DNA of 64,000 nt from Spongilla lacustris (Eukaryota > Porifera > Demospongiae > Spongillida > Spongillidae), in contig OX442422.1 of assembly GCA_949361645.1 (NCBI GenBank), forward strand, positions 5,083,642 to 5,147,641, read 5' to 3'. Made by a program: the position numbers and the translations under genes. The notes below the pieces were generated by a model that worked only from the letters and a program-made list of their open reading frames with translations, was not told where the DNA came from and did not search any database. Position 1 is the first letter of the stretch. Each line of letters begins with the position of its first letter. This document shows positions 34,978-45,697 of this stretch, one piece after another.

Positions 34978-35153
34978 GTTGTTAGTCCGATTAACATTAG
35001 CTCCAGCTTCAATCAGTGTCTTCACTACCCCAAGATGTCCATTAAATGCAAAGGACACCAACCATGTAATGTCCCCAGACATACTACTCGTGCTAGTCTC
35101 CAGTCCACATCATAGTACGGTACATCAAAGTACATCTGGAATGCACTCCAACC
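34978..35153 (-). pseudogene. Decayed ANK exon (insertion and lost donor)
   Basis: Homologous to the 32-codon GGSPLWTAS exons at both ends but 176 nt instead of 96. About 80 nt inserted in the middle shift the frame, and the donor GT is changed to AT (AACAAC/ATTGG). Would sit downstream of the intact partner exon 35531-35632. Confidence 0.7.
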
Positions 35154-35530
35154 CTGTAATATTAATGCCATTACTACATGTACCAGGCTAGACATGACAA
35201 GGTGAGAAGGAGTAATAGAGGGTGGGGGTGGAGTGAATGTATGTAAGGAGGATCTTCATGAGGAAAAGGCAAGATTGGCTATAAAACATACACAATGTAA
35301 TGATGTCAGTACCAAGGGGCGGGCAAACTAAATTCCATTAGAGTACGGTTTATAACATTAGAAATACATGTACGAGGACTGGAGGTTACTGCACGTAACA
35401 TGTGACATCAAAATGCACTTGCACATTTCAATCATATACAAACCATAGCAGAATGGTTTGTTTACAATTATGTAATCAGGGTGTACATACATGTATATCA
35501 TGGGTGTAGTAATAGAACCACATCACTTAC

Positions 35531-35632
35531 ATGAGATGCTGCTGTATTCACATCAGCACCTGCTCCCAACAAGGTCTGCACTACATCACGGTGACCCTCC
35601 TGACATGCCACATACAATGGAGTTGCATTGTC
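35531..35632 (-). CDS. ANK exon, 34 codons (DNATPLYVACQEGH type)
   Basis: Acceptor CCTTAG, donor CAT/GTAAGT, phase 0-0, ending ...LLGAGADVNTAASH. Its 32-codon partner (34978-35153) is broken. If that is skipped, this exon would be followed directly by 31750-31845. Confidence 0.76.
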
Positions 35633-36045
35633 CTAAGGAATCAAATACACTTTTCATACATACATGTGTATGTCTACAAATGTATACAATATATGTATGG
35701 ATGGGGAAGAGATGCAGTGTTGCAGTTGTGGTGCATGAGGAGGGATGAGGAGCAATTACTTACATGTCTGTCCTCAGGGACAGAGATGTAAGTAACTCCC
35801 CAAACCCACCATCCTGACACCATTTAACATTTATTGTAATTAATCGATGGTGTACAATTATTACCCATTGTAAAGGGCAATAAACGACACACTTACAGAT
35901 GTACAATTCATTTAAGAGGGAGGGAGGGTGGGAGGGAGGATAGGGGAGGGAGGGAGGAAGGGTAGAAAGAGCAAGAGAGACAGGGAGGGAGAGAGAGATA
36001 AGAATGTGGAGGGAAGGAGAATAAAACTGGCACAAATGCACCAAC

Positions 36046-36141
36046 CTTGTCAGTCTGATTAACATTAGCTCCAGTTTCAATGAGTGTCTTCACTACCTCA
36101 AGATGTCCATTAGAGCTAGCTGTCCACAATGGACTCCCACC
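36046..36141 (-). CDS. ANK exon, 32 codons (GGSPLWTASSNGH type)
   Basis: Acceptor TTATAG, donor AAG/GTTGGT, phase 0-0. IETGANVNQTDK end. Pairs with 36693-36794. Confidence 0.76.
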
Positions 36142-36692
36142 CTATAATACAAATGTTATCATAACCAGGCTAGACTTGACAAGGTGAGAAGGAGTAACAG
36201 AGGGAGGGAAGGGTGGGGGACGAGTGATGGACTGGAGGGAGGAGAGGAAGTGGTAAATATCAGAACCAAGGAGGCAGGGAAGGCATGTGATCCATGAAAC
36301 AGTTGTACAAAAGACATTCTGCCCTACCATACGTGGTCTCTGGTGCAACACAATGAATACAGACGTTTGATAAAGTAACACTAGCAGTTATAAATACATG
36401 TAATACATTCTATCACAAATTGCACAACCACTTCACGAGAGGGTGTGAGTGAGTGAGTGAGTGAGTGGATGAGTGGGGTAGGATGGCTATTAAAATAGAA
36501 CTAGAGCCTTAAATTTACAATGTACTTATTAATTTAATGGAAAAGAATAATAAATATGTAAAGGCAATCTGGCCTCTAGAATTACTAGAGGATGAAAGGC
36601 TATGTACTGATCAAAACCAGAATACATTATCGTCTACATGTATAAGAATACTTAAGGATGTACATGTACTAATAAAACATCACATCACTTAC

Positions 36693-36794
36693 AACAGATG
36701 TTGCTATATTCACATCAGCACCTGCTCTCAACAAGGTCTGTACTACATCACGATGACTCTCCTGACATGCCACATACAATGGAGTTGTATTGTC
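36693..36794 (-). CDS. ANK exon, 34 codons (DNTTPLYVACQESH type)
   Basis: Acceptor CCTTAG, donor GTT/GTAAGT, phase 0-0, ending RAGADVNIATSV. The 36.4-36.9 kb segment is repeated at 38.9-39.45 kb (exon 39246-39347). Confidence 0.76.
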
Positions 36795-37059
36795 CTAAGG
36801 AATCAAATACACACTTTTCATACATAGATGTGTATGTCTACAAATGTATACAATATATGTATGGATGGGTTAAAGATGCAGTGTTGCAGTTGTGGTACAT
36901 GAGGATGGATGAGAAGCAATTACTTACATGTCTGTTCTCAGGGACAGAGATGTTAATCACTCCCCAAACCCAAACCCAAACCCACCATCCAGACACCATT
37001 TACTGTAATGTATAATGGACTATTTCACTATTCAACCCACATAGGATGGGATTGAGGGA

Positions 37060-37440
37060 GGGAGGGAGTGAGCAAGGGAAGGAGGGAGTGAGGGAGGAGG
37101 GAGGGTGAGGGAGGGTGAGGGATGGGGGAGGGAGGGAGAAGGGAGGAGGGAGGAAGGAGGGAGGGAGGGAGGAGGGAGGGAGAGAGGGAGGAGGGAGGGA
37201 GGAGGGAGGGAGGAGGGAGGGAGGAGGGAGGGAGGAGGGAGGGAGGAGGGAGGGAGGAGGGAGGGAGGAGGGAGGGAGGAGGGAGGGAGGAGGGAGGGAG
37301 GAGGGAGGGAGGAGGGAGGGAGGAGGGAGGGAGGAGGGAGGGAGGAGGGAGGGAGGAGGGAGGGAGGAGGGAGGGAGGAGGGAGGGATGGAGGAGGGAGG
37401 GAGGAGCGAGGGAGGGAGGGAGGAGGGAGGGAGGAAGGAA
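37060..37440 (+). repeat. Polypurine array with 11-bp period (GGGAGGGAGGA)n
   Basis: Between about 37141 and 37400 the sequence repeats GGGAGGGAGGA almost perfectly, flanked by looser GGGA/GGTGA tracts. ORFs of 115-168 codons in both strands are artefacts of the period. Lies in an intron of the ROCO gene. Confidence 0.92.
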
Positions 37441-37490
37441 GGATGGGAATGCAGAGGGAAGGAGACTAGAAGTGGTAAAACATGCACCAA

Positions 37491-37659
37491 GTCTGATTAA
37501 CATTAGCTCCAGCTACAATCAGTGTCTTCACTACCCCAAGATGTCCATTAAATGCAAAGGACTCCAACCATGTAATGTCCCCAGACATACAACTCGTGCT
37601 AGTCCCCAGTCCACATCATAGTATGGTACATCAAAGTACATCTGGAATGCACTCCAACC
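37491..37659 (-). pseudogene. Decayed ANK exon, second copy of the 34978-35153 type
   Basis: Same internal insertion as 34978-35153, so the damage predates the duplication. Here the end of the exon and the donor (AACAAGG) are deleted as well. Confidence 0.7.
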
Positions 37660-37868
37660 CTGTAATATTAATGCCATTACTACATGTACCAGGCTAGACA
37701 TGACAAGGTGCGACTGGAGGTTACTGCACATAACATGTAATATCAAAATGCGCTTGCACATTTCAATACAAACATAAGCAGAATGGTTTGTTTACAACTA
37801 TGTAATCAGGGTGTACATACACATGTACATGTATATCATGGGTGCAGTAATAAAACCACATCACTTAC

Positions 37869-37976
37869 AACAGATGTTGCTGTATTCATATAAGCACCTG
37901 CTCCCAACAAGCTCAGCACTACATCACGGTGACCCTCTTGACATGCCGCATACAATGGAGTTACATGTACATTGTC
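37869..37976 (-). CDS. ANK exon, 36 codons, with six-base insertion
   Basis: Acceptor CCTTAG, donor GTT/GTAAGT, phase 0-0. Aligns with the DNTTPLYVA exons but reads DNVHVTPLYAA: six extra bases giving GTACATGTA sit inside the exon. ADVN at the end is changed to AYMN. Frame preserved. The following 32-codon partner (37491-37659) is dead, so this pair may be decaying. Confidence 0.68.
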
Positions 37977-38196
37977 CTAAGGAATCAAATACATGTACAC
38001 CCTTTTCATACATACATGTACATATGTATGTTGCAGTTGTGGTGCATGAGGAGGGATGAGGAGCAATTACTTACATGTCTGTCCTCCACAAACCCACCAC
38101 CCCGACACCATTTAACATTTATTGTAATTAATCGATGGTGTACAATTATTACCCATTGTAAAGAGTAATAAACGACACACCTACAATTCATTCAAG

Positions 38197-38480
38197 AGGG
38201 AGGGAGGGAGGGAGGGAGGGAGGGAGGGAGGGAGGGAGGGAGGGAGGGAGGGAGGGAGGGAGGGAGGGAGGGAGGGAGGGAGGGAGGGAGGGAGGGAGGG
38301 AGGGAGGGAGGGAGGGAGGGAGGGAGGGAGGGAGGGAGGGAGGGAGGGAGGGAGGGAGGGAGGGAGGGAGGGAGGGAGGGAGGGAGGGAGGGAGGGAGGG
38401 AGGGAGGGATGGAGGGAAGGAGGGAGGGAGGGAGGAAGGGGAGAAGGAGGGAGAGAGACAGGGAGGGAGAGAGGGATGGG
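38197..38480 (+). repeat. (GGGA)n array
   Basis: 38197-38409 is an almost uninterrupted GGGA run of about 213 bp followed by imperfect GGAA/GAGA purine sequence. Intronic. Confidence 0.93.
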
Positions 38481-38523
38481 GATGTGAAGGGAAGGAGAAT
38501 AAAACTGGCAGAAATGCACCAAC

Positions 38524-38619
38524 CTTGTCAGTCTGATTAACATTAGCTCCAGTTTCAATGAGTGTTTTCACTACCTCAAGATGTCCATTACAGCTAGCTG
38601 TCCACAATGGACTCCCACC
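38524..38619 (-). CDS. ANK exon, 32 codons (GGSPLWTASCNGH type)
   Basis: Acceptor TTGCAG, donor AAG/GTTGGT, phase 0-0, intact. Pairs with 39246-39347. Confidence 0.77.
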
Positions 38620-38907
38620 CTGCAATACAAATGTCATCATAACCAGGCTAGACTTGACAAAGTGCGAAGGAGTAATAGAGGGAGGGAAGGGTGGGGGACG
38701 AGTGATGGACTGGAGGGAGGAGAGGAAGTGGTAAATATCAGAACCAAGGAGGCAGGGCAGGCAGGTGATCCATGAAACAGTTGCACAAAAGACATTCTAC
38801 CCTACCATACATGGTCTCTGGTGCAACACACTGAATACAGACGTTTGATAAAGTAACACTAGCAGTTATACATTCTATCACAAATTGCACAACCACTTCA
38901 TAAGAGG

Positions 38908-39027
38908 GTGTGAGTGAGTGAGTGAGTGAGTGAGTGAGTGAGTGAGTGAGTGAGTGAGTGAGTGAGTGAGTGAGTGAGTGAGTGAGTGAGTGAGTGAGTG
39001 AATGAGTGAGTGAGTGGATGGATGAGT
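38908..39027 (+). repeat. (GTGA)n array
   Basis: About 120 bp of GTGA/GAGT repeat in an intron. The paralogous site at 36443-36478 has only about eight units, showing expansion after duplication. Confidence 0.92.
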
Positions 39028-39245
39028 GGGGTAGGATGGCTATTAAAATAGTACTAGAGCCTTAAATTTACAATGTACTTATTAATTTAATGGAAAAGAA
39101 TAATAAATATGTAAAGGCAATCTGGCCTCTAGAATTACTAGAGGATGAAAGGCTATGTACTGATCAAAACCAGAATACATTATCGTCTACATGTATAAGA
39201 ATATTTAAGGACGTACATGTTCTAATAAAACATCACATCACTTAC

Positions 39246-39347
39246 AACAGATGTTGCTATATTCACATCAGCACCTGCTTCCAACAAGGTCTGTACTACA
39301 TCAAGATGGCTCTCCTGACATGCCATGTACAATGGAGTTGTATTGTT
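39246..39347 (-). CDS. ANK exon, 34 codons (NNTTPLYMACQESH type)
   Basis: Acceptor TTAG (TTCCTTAG), donor GTT/GTAAGT, phase 0-0, ending EAGADVNIATSV. Paralogue of 36693-36794. Confidence 0.76.
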
Positions 39348-39747
39348 CTAAGGAATCAAATACACACTTTTCATACATAGATGTGTATGTCTACAAATGT
39401 ATACAATATATGTATGGATGGAGAAGAGATGCAGTGTTGCAGTTGTGGTGCATGAGGAGGGATGAGCCCGAGGAGCAATTACTTACATGTACATGTCTGT
39501 CCTCCACAAACCCACCACCCCGACACCATTTAACATTTATTGTAATTAATCGATGGTGTACAAATATTGCCCACTGTAAACGACACACCTACAGATGTAC
39601 AATTCATTCAAGAGGGAGGGAGGGTGGGAGGGAGGATAGGGGAGGAAGGGAGGAAGGGGGAGAGACAGGGAGGGAGGGAGGAAGGGGGAGAGACAGGGAG
39701 GGAGAGAGGGATGGGGATGCAGAGGAAAGGAGAAGAAATGCACCAAC

Positions 39748-39843
39748 CTTGTTAGTCTGATTAACATTAGCTCCAGCTTCAATGAGTGTCTTCACTACCT
39801 CAAGATGTCCATTACAGCTAGCTGTCCACAATGGACTCCCACC
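39748..39843 (-). CDS. ANK exon, 32 codons (GGSPLWTASCNGH type)
   Basis: Acceptor TTACAG, donor AAG/GTTGGT, phase 0-0. No 34-codon partner is seen upstream; the GTGA array at 40.07-41.31 kb occupies the place where one would be expected. Confidence 0.76.
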
Positions 39844-40072
39844 CTGTAATACAAATGTCATCATAACCAGGCTAGACATGACAAGGTGAGAAGGAGTAAT
39901 AGAGGGAGGGAAGGGTGGGGGTGGAGTGATGGAGGAGAGGAAGTGATAAATATCAGAACCAAGGAGGCAGGGCAGGCAGGTGATCCATGAAACAGCTGAA
40001 TACAGACGTTTGATAAAGTAACACTAGCAGTTATAAATAATACATGAAAGGGAGGACCCATGGGAGGGTGGA

Positions 40073-41314
40073 GAGTGAGTGAGTGAGTGAATGAGTGAGT
40101 GAGTGAGTGAGTAGTGAATAGTGAATGAGTGAGTGAGTGAGTGAGTGAGTAGTGAATAGTGAATGAGTGAGTGTGTGAATGAGTGAGTAGTGAATGAGTG
40201 AATGAGTGAGTGAGTGTATGAGTGAGTGAGTGAATGAGTGAGTGAGTGAGTGAGTGGGTGAGTGAGTGAGTGAGTGGGTGAGTGAGTGAGTGAGTGAGTG
40301 AGTGAGTGAGTGAGTGGGTGAGTGAGTGCATGAGTGCATGAGTGAATGAGTGAATGAGTGAGAGAGTGAATGAGTGAGAGAGTGAATCAGTGAGAGAGTG
40401 AGTGAGTGAGTGCATGAGTGAATGAGTGAGTGAGTGATTGGGTGAGTGAGTGAGTGGGTGAGTGAATGAGTGAGTGAGTGAGTGAGTGAGTGAATGAGTG
40501 GGTGAGTGAGTGAGTGAGTGAGTGAGTGGGTGAGTGAATGAGTGAGTGAGTGAGTGGGTGGGTGCGTGGGTGAGTGAGTGAGTGAGTGAGTGAGTGAGTG
40601 AGTGAGTGAGTGAGTGAGTGAGTGAGTGAGTTAGTGAATGAGTGAGTGAGTGAGTGAGTGAGTTAGTGGGTGAGTGAGTGAGTGCATGAGTGAATGAGTG
40701 AATGAGTGAGAGAGTGAGTGAGTGAGTGAATGAGTGAGTGAGTGAGTAGTGAATAGTGAATGAGTGAGTGTGTGAGTGAGTGAGTAGTGAATGAGTGAAT
40801 GAGTGAGTGAGTGTATGAGTGAGTGAGTGAATGAGTGAGTGAGTGAGTGAGTGGGTGAGTGAATGGGTGAGTGAGTGAGTGAGTGGGTGAGTGAGTGAGT
40901 GCATGAGTGCATGAGTGAATGAGTGAATGAGTGAGAGAGTGAATGAGTGAGAGAGTGAATGAGTGAGAGAGTGAGTGAGAGAGTGGGTGAGTGAATGAGT
41001 GAGTGAGTGAGTGAGTGAGTGAGTGGGTGAATGAGTGTGTGGGTGAATGAGTGAGTGGGTGAGTGAGTGAATGAGTGAGTGAGTGAGTGGGTGGGTGGGT
41101 GGGTGGGTGAGTGAGTGAGTGAGTGAGTGAGTGAGTGAGTGAGTGAGTGAGTGAGTGAGTGAGTGAGTGAGTGAGTGAGTGAGTGAGTGAGTGAGTGAGT
41201 GAGTGAGTGAGTGAGTGAGTGAGTGAGTGAGTGAGTGAGTGAGTGAGTGAGTGAGTGAGTGAGTGAGTGAGTGAGTGAGTGAATGAGTGAGTGAATGAGT
41301 GAGTGAGTGAGTGA
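40073..41314 (+). repeat. 1.24-kb (GTGA)n satellite with higher-order structure
   Basis: Mostly GAGT/GTGA tetramers with variant tetramers (GAAT, GGGT, GCAT, GAGA). Blocks such as GTAGTGAATAGTGAATGAGT recur at about 40110, 40146-area and 40745, and GCATGAGTGAATGAGTGA at about 40330, 40683 and 40910, so larger segments were duplicated within the array. The reading frames of several hundred codons here (Ser-Leu-Thr-His repeats) are not genes. Confidence 0.95.
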
Positions 41315-41559
41315 TCCCTGAAACAGAACCAAGGAGGCAGGGCAGGCAGGTGATCCCTAAAACAGTTGCACAAAGACATTCTGCCCTACCATACATGGTC
41401 TCTGGTGCAACACACTGAATACAGACGTTTGATAAAGTAACACTAGCAGTTATAAATAATACAAATTGCACAACCACTTCACGAGAGGGTGTGAGTGAGT
41501 GAGTGAGTGGTGAGTGAGTGAGTGAGTGAGTGAGTGGGGTAGGATGGCTATTAATAGAG

Positions 41560-42800
41560 CCTTCAATTTACAATTTACATGTACTTGTTGACACATGTAC
41601 AATGTACATGTATGTGTATAAAAGATGATTTATGATGACTAGAAGTCCATTGCATTTTTTCATATACATGTAGACCATTAATGAAATTATAAAAATACTT
41701 TAAAACAACATTCCGAGTCACATAGCAACAGGACGATCCAGTAAATAAAAAATCAGTAATTAAATCCGTGCAATTTAACAATATCAACTAAACATAGAGA
41801 ATAAATAGGTGTGAAGATAAGCCTGTCAACATTGCATTGAGTGGGCGTGGGACATTTAAACAATGAACCTCCTTCAGATCAGGGAGTAGTAGCCTTGTGT
41901 ACATATAGAGTAGTAGAGAAAGTCTCAAGGTACATGTAGCAATTACTGGTAACTTGTGTAAGCTTAATATGATGATAACATTTGAGATAATATCTTATAA
42001 AAACTTTTATTGTCCAACTTCTTCACTTTAGCAATTAATAGTGAATATACCACACATGCTACCCCTTCCTTATCCAACCAACCAACATGTACACTAATCT
42101 TTCCATTTAATCACTGTATTATTCATATGCAGCAACACTAAGTGGACCAACTCACCCAATCCTTAATGTTCACATCAATACCAGGAGTGGATAGGAGATG
42201 TCCCACACAAGTAGTATGACCTTCCCTTGCAGCAAGGTGTAATGGAGTACCACCCAACTAGAGTGGTACACATGTACAATGTATGTGTATAAAGATGATT
42301 TATGATGACTAGAAGTCCATTGCATTTTTTCATATACATGTACATGTAGACCATTAATGAAATTTTAAAACAACATTCCGAGTCACATAGCAAAAGGACG
42401 ATCCAGTAAATAAAAAATCAGTAGTTAAATACGTGCAATTTAACAATATCAACTGAACACAGAGAATAAACAGGTGTGAAGTTAAGCCTGTCAACATTGC
42501 ATTGAGTGGGGTTGGGACATTTAAACAATGAACCTCCTTCAGATCAGGGAGTGGTAGCCTTGTGTAAGTATAGAGTAGTAGAGAAAGTCTCAAGGTACAT
42601 GTAGCAATTACTGGCAACTTGTGTAAGCTTAATATGATGATAACATTTGAGATAATATCTTTTATTGTCCAACTTCTTCACTTTAGCAATTAATAGTGAA
42701 TGTGTTAATGTCTATTGTCCTGAATGTCCACCTGGGGTACAATTGGACACCCAAGCGGACAACAAAAAAGTTCTTGCCGCTTTGTCATAGAAGGGACCTA
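41560..42800. repeat. Intronic duplicate blocks around exon 42156-42257
   Basis: 41600-42000 and 42290-42700 are copies of the same intron sequence (AAGTCCATTGCATTTTTTCATATACATGTA ... CTTCAGATCAGGGAGT), also present at 30430-30800. Only the sets at 30.3 and 42.2 kb retain an ANK exon. Confidence 0.7.
42156..42257 (-). CDS. ANK exon, 34 codons (LGGTPLHLAAREGH type)
   Basis: Acceptor CTCTAG, donor TGG/GTGAGT, phase 0-0, ending STPGIDVNIKDW. Paralogue of 30319-30420. Confidence 0.77.
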
Positions 42801-43184
42801 GTTTCATTTAACGGCACTGGCCTACAGATATTACAGTCTTTTTCAGATCGGGCCGAGGTATATGTAAGTAAGGCTTAAATCCTTTTGGTACTCATAAAAT
42901 ATATATCCAAAGTGTAAAGTTGTCACGTGACTTAGTAATTTTCAGCATTTTCATTTGTGCAACCTTTTCAATATACATCTTTTTGTTACTATCTCTATCT
43001 CTATAATTATATTATATATATTATGTCAACGACTCTATCGATTGTTGAGTCAAAATTTCAACGCCATTAACCATGACATTTTATAACCTACCTAACTTAG
43101 TGAAGTAAAAGTAAAAGTTTCTAGATACACCAACATGGATGCCTTATGTCTGTCATAAATAAAAGAGAGGTACATGTATGGGAA

Positions 43185-43208
43185 GGGGGGGGGGGGGGGA
43201 GGGGGGGC
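43185..43208 (+). repeat. Poly-G tract
   Basis: G run with a single A. The wider 42.8-43.5 kb interval is AT-rich with no gene seen. Confidence 0.88.
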
Positions 43209-43549
43209 TTCCAAAGGGCCAATTATAAAATATTATATGTGCAAACATGTGTATATTGAAAAGAAATGGAGTTCAGTACTACATTATACATGTAAATGCA
43301 TTGGGCACATCATATATTTATAAGATTAGCGTCCTTTTTTGGCTCACAAATTTTAGTAGTTACATATTAAAAGTGCAAACGCTATAAAACTCGCACCTTG
43401 GCAGTTGCTACAACTAACATGTATTGTTTGTGAAAAAATACCTGTACCGGGGATAGTCTTTTAAAAAAATTCCTAACGTCCATTTCCACCAACTACTGTT
43501 GTAACTTTTTTTTGCATTGTACACGTAAAAACAATATGGCTACTCTTTT

Positions 43550-43880
43550 AAAGGCCTCCTGGATGCCACTTTATTTTGCATACTTTTCAGAGCTTTTTCA
43601 ATGCAAAAAGTGTTGGATTCTGGAGCCCCAGGCCTCAATGGGGAGCTTACAGTGTTCCCCATACCCCTAGCTGGATGGGAGGGGTGCCCTCCTCCCACAC
43701 CCTCCTTGGAGTGGCATCGCTAAATGTACTCCCCCCCCCCCCCCCAATAAAAATTCCTGGATATCCGCCCCTGCATACAGACAACAGACAACATGGTGGG
43801 TACAATGTACACATGTACATGTACACGGATGGCCGTTCAAACATGAAACTACAAGGCTGCTGTTCTCTCACAAATAACTC
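43550..43880. repeat. Dispersed repeat with GATATCCGCCCCTGCATA motif
   Basis: A block from TTTAAAGGCCTCCTGGATGCC through CAATGGGGAGCTTACAGTG, a poly-C tract and CCTGGATATCCGCCCCTGCATACAG. Copies at about 46680-46980, 49810-50130, 52545-52855 and 58455-58780. A related GGGCGGATCCAGGA string occurs at 27147. Poly-C followed by a GCCCCTG motif looks like a transposon tail. Confidence 0.6.
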
Positions 43881-44341
43881 TACCACTTCCTCACAGGTCT
43901 ACATCCCTCACACAGTTCCTAATGGCATGTATATCCCATCCCACATACCTTTATTAGCACATACATGTACATCTACTTGTATTCCTAAAGGACATGTATT
44001 CACATTCCTTAACAGCTAAAGTCGATTTAAAGTGGCACCACCCCTCTACACATAATTGTGTGCAGTGTCACGCATATCAGCAAATACTAGCCATTCACAT
44101 AATTCAGCCCCACCCCCACCACCGCATAGTTGATTTGTTCAACACATTTATTATGAGAGGCTTTTCCACTTTATTTTTAAAAGCACACCAATTAAATTAT
44201 TATACTTCGGCACTATTTAAGCCGCGGCATGCCTCCGTTGAACACATATCCCTGGAAGATTTAAGCGGGTAAAGGTAATAAACAATTCAACTTCTTTGTT
44301 GTGTTGCTTTTACACTCTCTTTCATTTGCATGTACATGTAG

Positions 44342-44695
44342 ATGTCAGATCAGGAGACAATAGAGGACGACATTGGGAGCCGGTTTTTGGAGGACGAGTC
44401 GGAGGACGAAATTCGTCCTCCGACTCCGATTCCTTTAACTCAGCCCCCTCCAGAGGCGAGCTGCTGCTGCCACCTGCCGCTGCGCCACTACCAGCAACGT
44501 TGGCCCTGCCACTACCAGCTGCGGTGGTCCCTCCCCTGCCATTACCAGCAGCGGTGGCCCTTCCCGCACCACTACCAGCAGCGGTGGCCCTTCCTGCACC
44601 ACTACCAGCAGCAGTGGCCCTTCCTGCACCACTACCAGCAGCGGTGGCCCTTCCCGCACCACTACCAGCAGCGATGGCCCTCCCATTACCACTAA
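44342..44695 (+). CDS. ORF with acidic start and repeat-coded tail, unknown
   Basis: ATG at 44342 follows a pyrimidine-rich stretch and TACATGTA. The first 38 or so residues are acidic and ordinary-looking (MSDQETIEDDIGSRFLEDE, then SEDEIRPPTPIP). The rest is encoded by a 30-bp minisatellite giving HYQQRWPF-type decapeptide repeats. The start resembles N-termini of transposon proteins. The ORF may be a relic; the other frames over the minisatellite (Pro/Ala/Leu-rich) are equally open. Confidence 0.3.
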   Translation: MSDQETIEDDIGSRFLEDESEDEIRPPTPIPLTQPPPEASCCCHLPLRHYQQRWPCHYQLRWSLPCHYQQRWPFPHHYQQRWPFLHHYQQQWPFLHHYQQRWPFPHHYQQRWPSHYH

Positions 44696-44700
44696 TGCCA
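44491..44700 (+). repeat. 30-bp minisatellite, about seven units
   Basis: Exact 30-bp period (GCGGTGGCCCTTCCCGCACC-ACTACCAGCA), six well-conserved units from 44521 to 44700 and a diverged one before. A multiple of three, so all frames remain open. Confidence 0.9.
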
Positions 44701-44865
44701 CTACCTCTACCTCCCTGGCTGGCACCATGGCCAGAATATGGTGGCAGAGGCCGCCAGCGCCGCTCGAGAGGAGGAAAATTTGTACATTTTATTAAAAATT
44801 GTTATAATTATCATTATCATTAGATAAAAATGTAGTATGCATTGAATAAAAAGTAATGAAACAAG

Positions 44866-45695
44866 ATATGGGACAGTGTCCTGCAAAATCGGGCTTGTGG
44901 GGTTATAATTTTATCACTATAAAAATTGCACGTTGTACTAAACAACACATCTTCGCAACGGTACTACTTTTTCCTTTCAAATTTCGTACACTTGTTCCCA
45001 CACCATTTCTCTGTGAAAATCGATTTTTGTAATCTATACATTTTCCGTGCCGTGGATACAACAATCGTTAACCCCGCGGGTTAGAAATCCACATTTCTCC
45101 ACGTACGAGTGTTGAAAACGTGTCAAATTCGGAGTGTGCATTGAGAAGTCCTGTAGCTATTGATTTGTTCTGTTCGTTAGTTTCTGAATCATCCGTTACG
45201 GAGATACAGTTGAGCAAACTGCAGGCACATTTTCCCGCTTGATTCGCGCCAATGATATAATCACCGCCTTCCCATTCACTGAGCGGGACGCGATTTGCCA
45301 AAATCATTGGCGCGAATCAAGCTGGAAAACGTGCCCGTAGTTTGTTCTATTGTATCTCCGTAACGGATGATATAGAAATTAACGAACAGAACAAATCAAT
45401 AGCTACAGGACTCTTCTATGTGCAACCCGAATATGACGCGTTTTCAACACTCGTACGTGGAGAAATGAGGAATTCTAACCCGCGGGGTTAACGATTGTTG
45501 TATCCACGGCACGAAAAATGTGTATATCACAAAACTCGATTTTCACACAGAGAAATGGTGTGGGAACAAGTGTACGAAATTTGAAAGGAAAACGTAGTAC
45601 CATCGCGAAGACGTGTTGTTTAGTACAACGTGCAATTTTTATAGTGATAAAATTATAACCCCACAAGCCCGATTTTGCTGGACACTGTCCCATAT
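44866..45695. mobile_element. Large foldback (palindromic) element, arms about 390 bp
   Basis: 44866-45256 is the near-perfect reverse complement of 45303-45695 (for example ATATGGGACAGTGTCC against GGACACTGTCCCATAT), with a 46-bp loop. No transposase ORF. A related relic lies at 14320-14545. Likely a non-autonomous foldback or long-TIR element. Confidence 0.85.
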
Positions 45696-45697
45696 AA

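Noticed and set aside
37000..37621. Pro/Ser/Leu- and Gly/Arg/Glu-rich ORFs of 115-168 codons on both strands
   Set aside because: Products of the GGGAGGGAGGA array; open in several frames at once and overlapping a pseudo-exon.
38181..38640. 125-150 codon PPSLPPSL ORFs
   Set aside because: GGGA repeat read through from a genuine ANK exon (38524-38619) past its donor. Only the exon part is retained.
39861..41477. 538-codon minus-strand ORF of Ser-Leu-Thr-His repeats and its sister frames
   Set aside because: Pure consequence of a GTGA tetranucleotide array (period 4 read in threes gives a four-residue repeat). Includes intron text conserved among duplicates and no domain.
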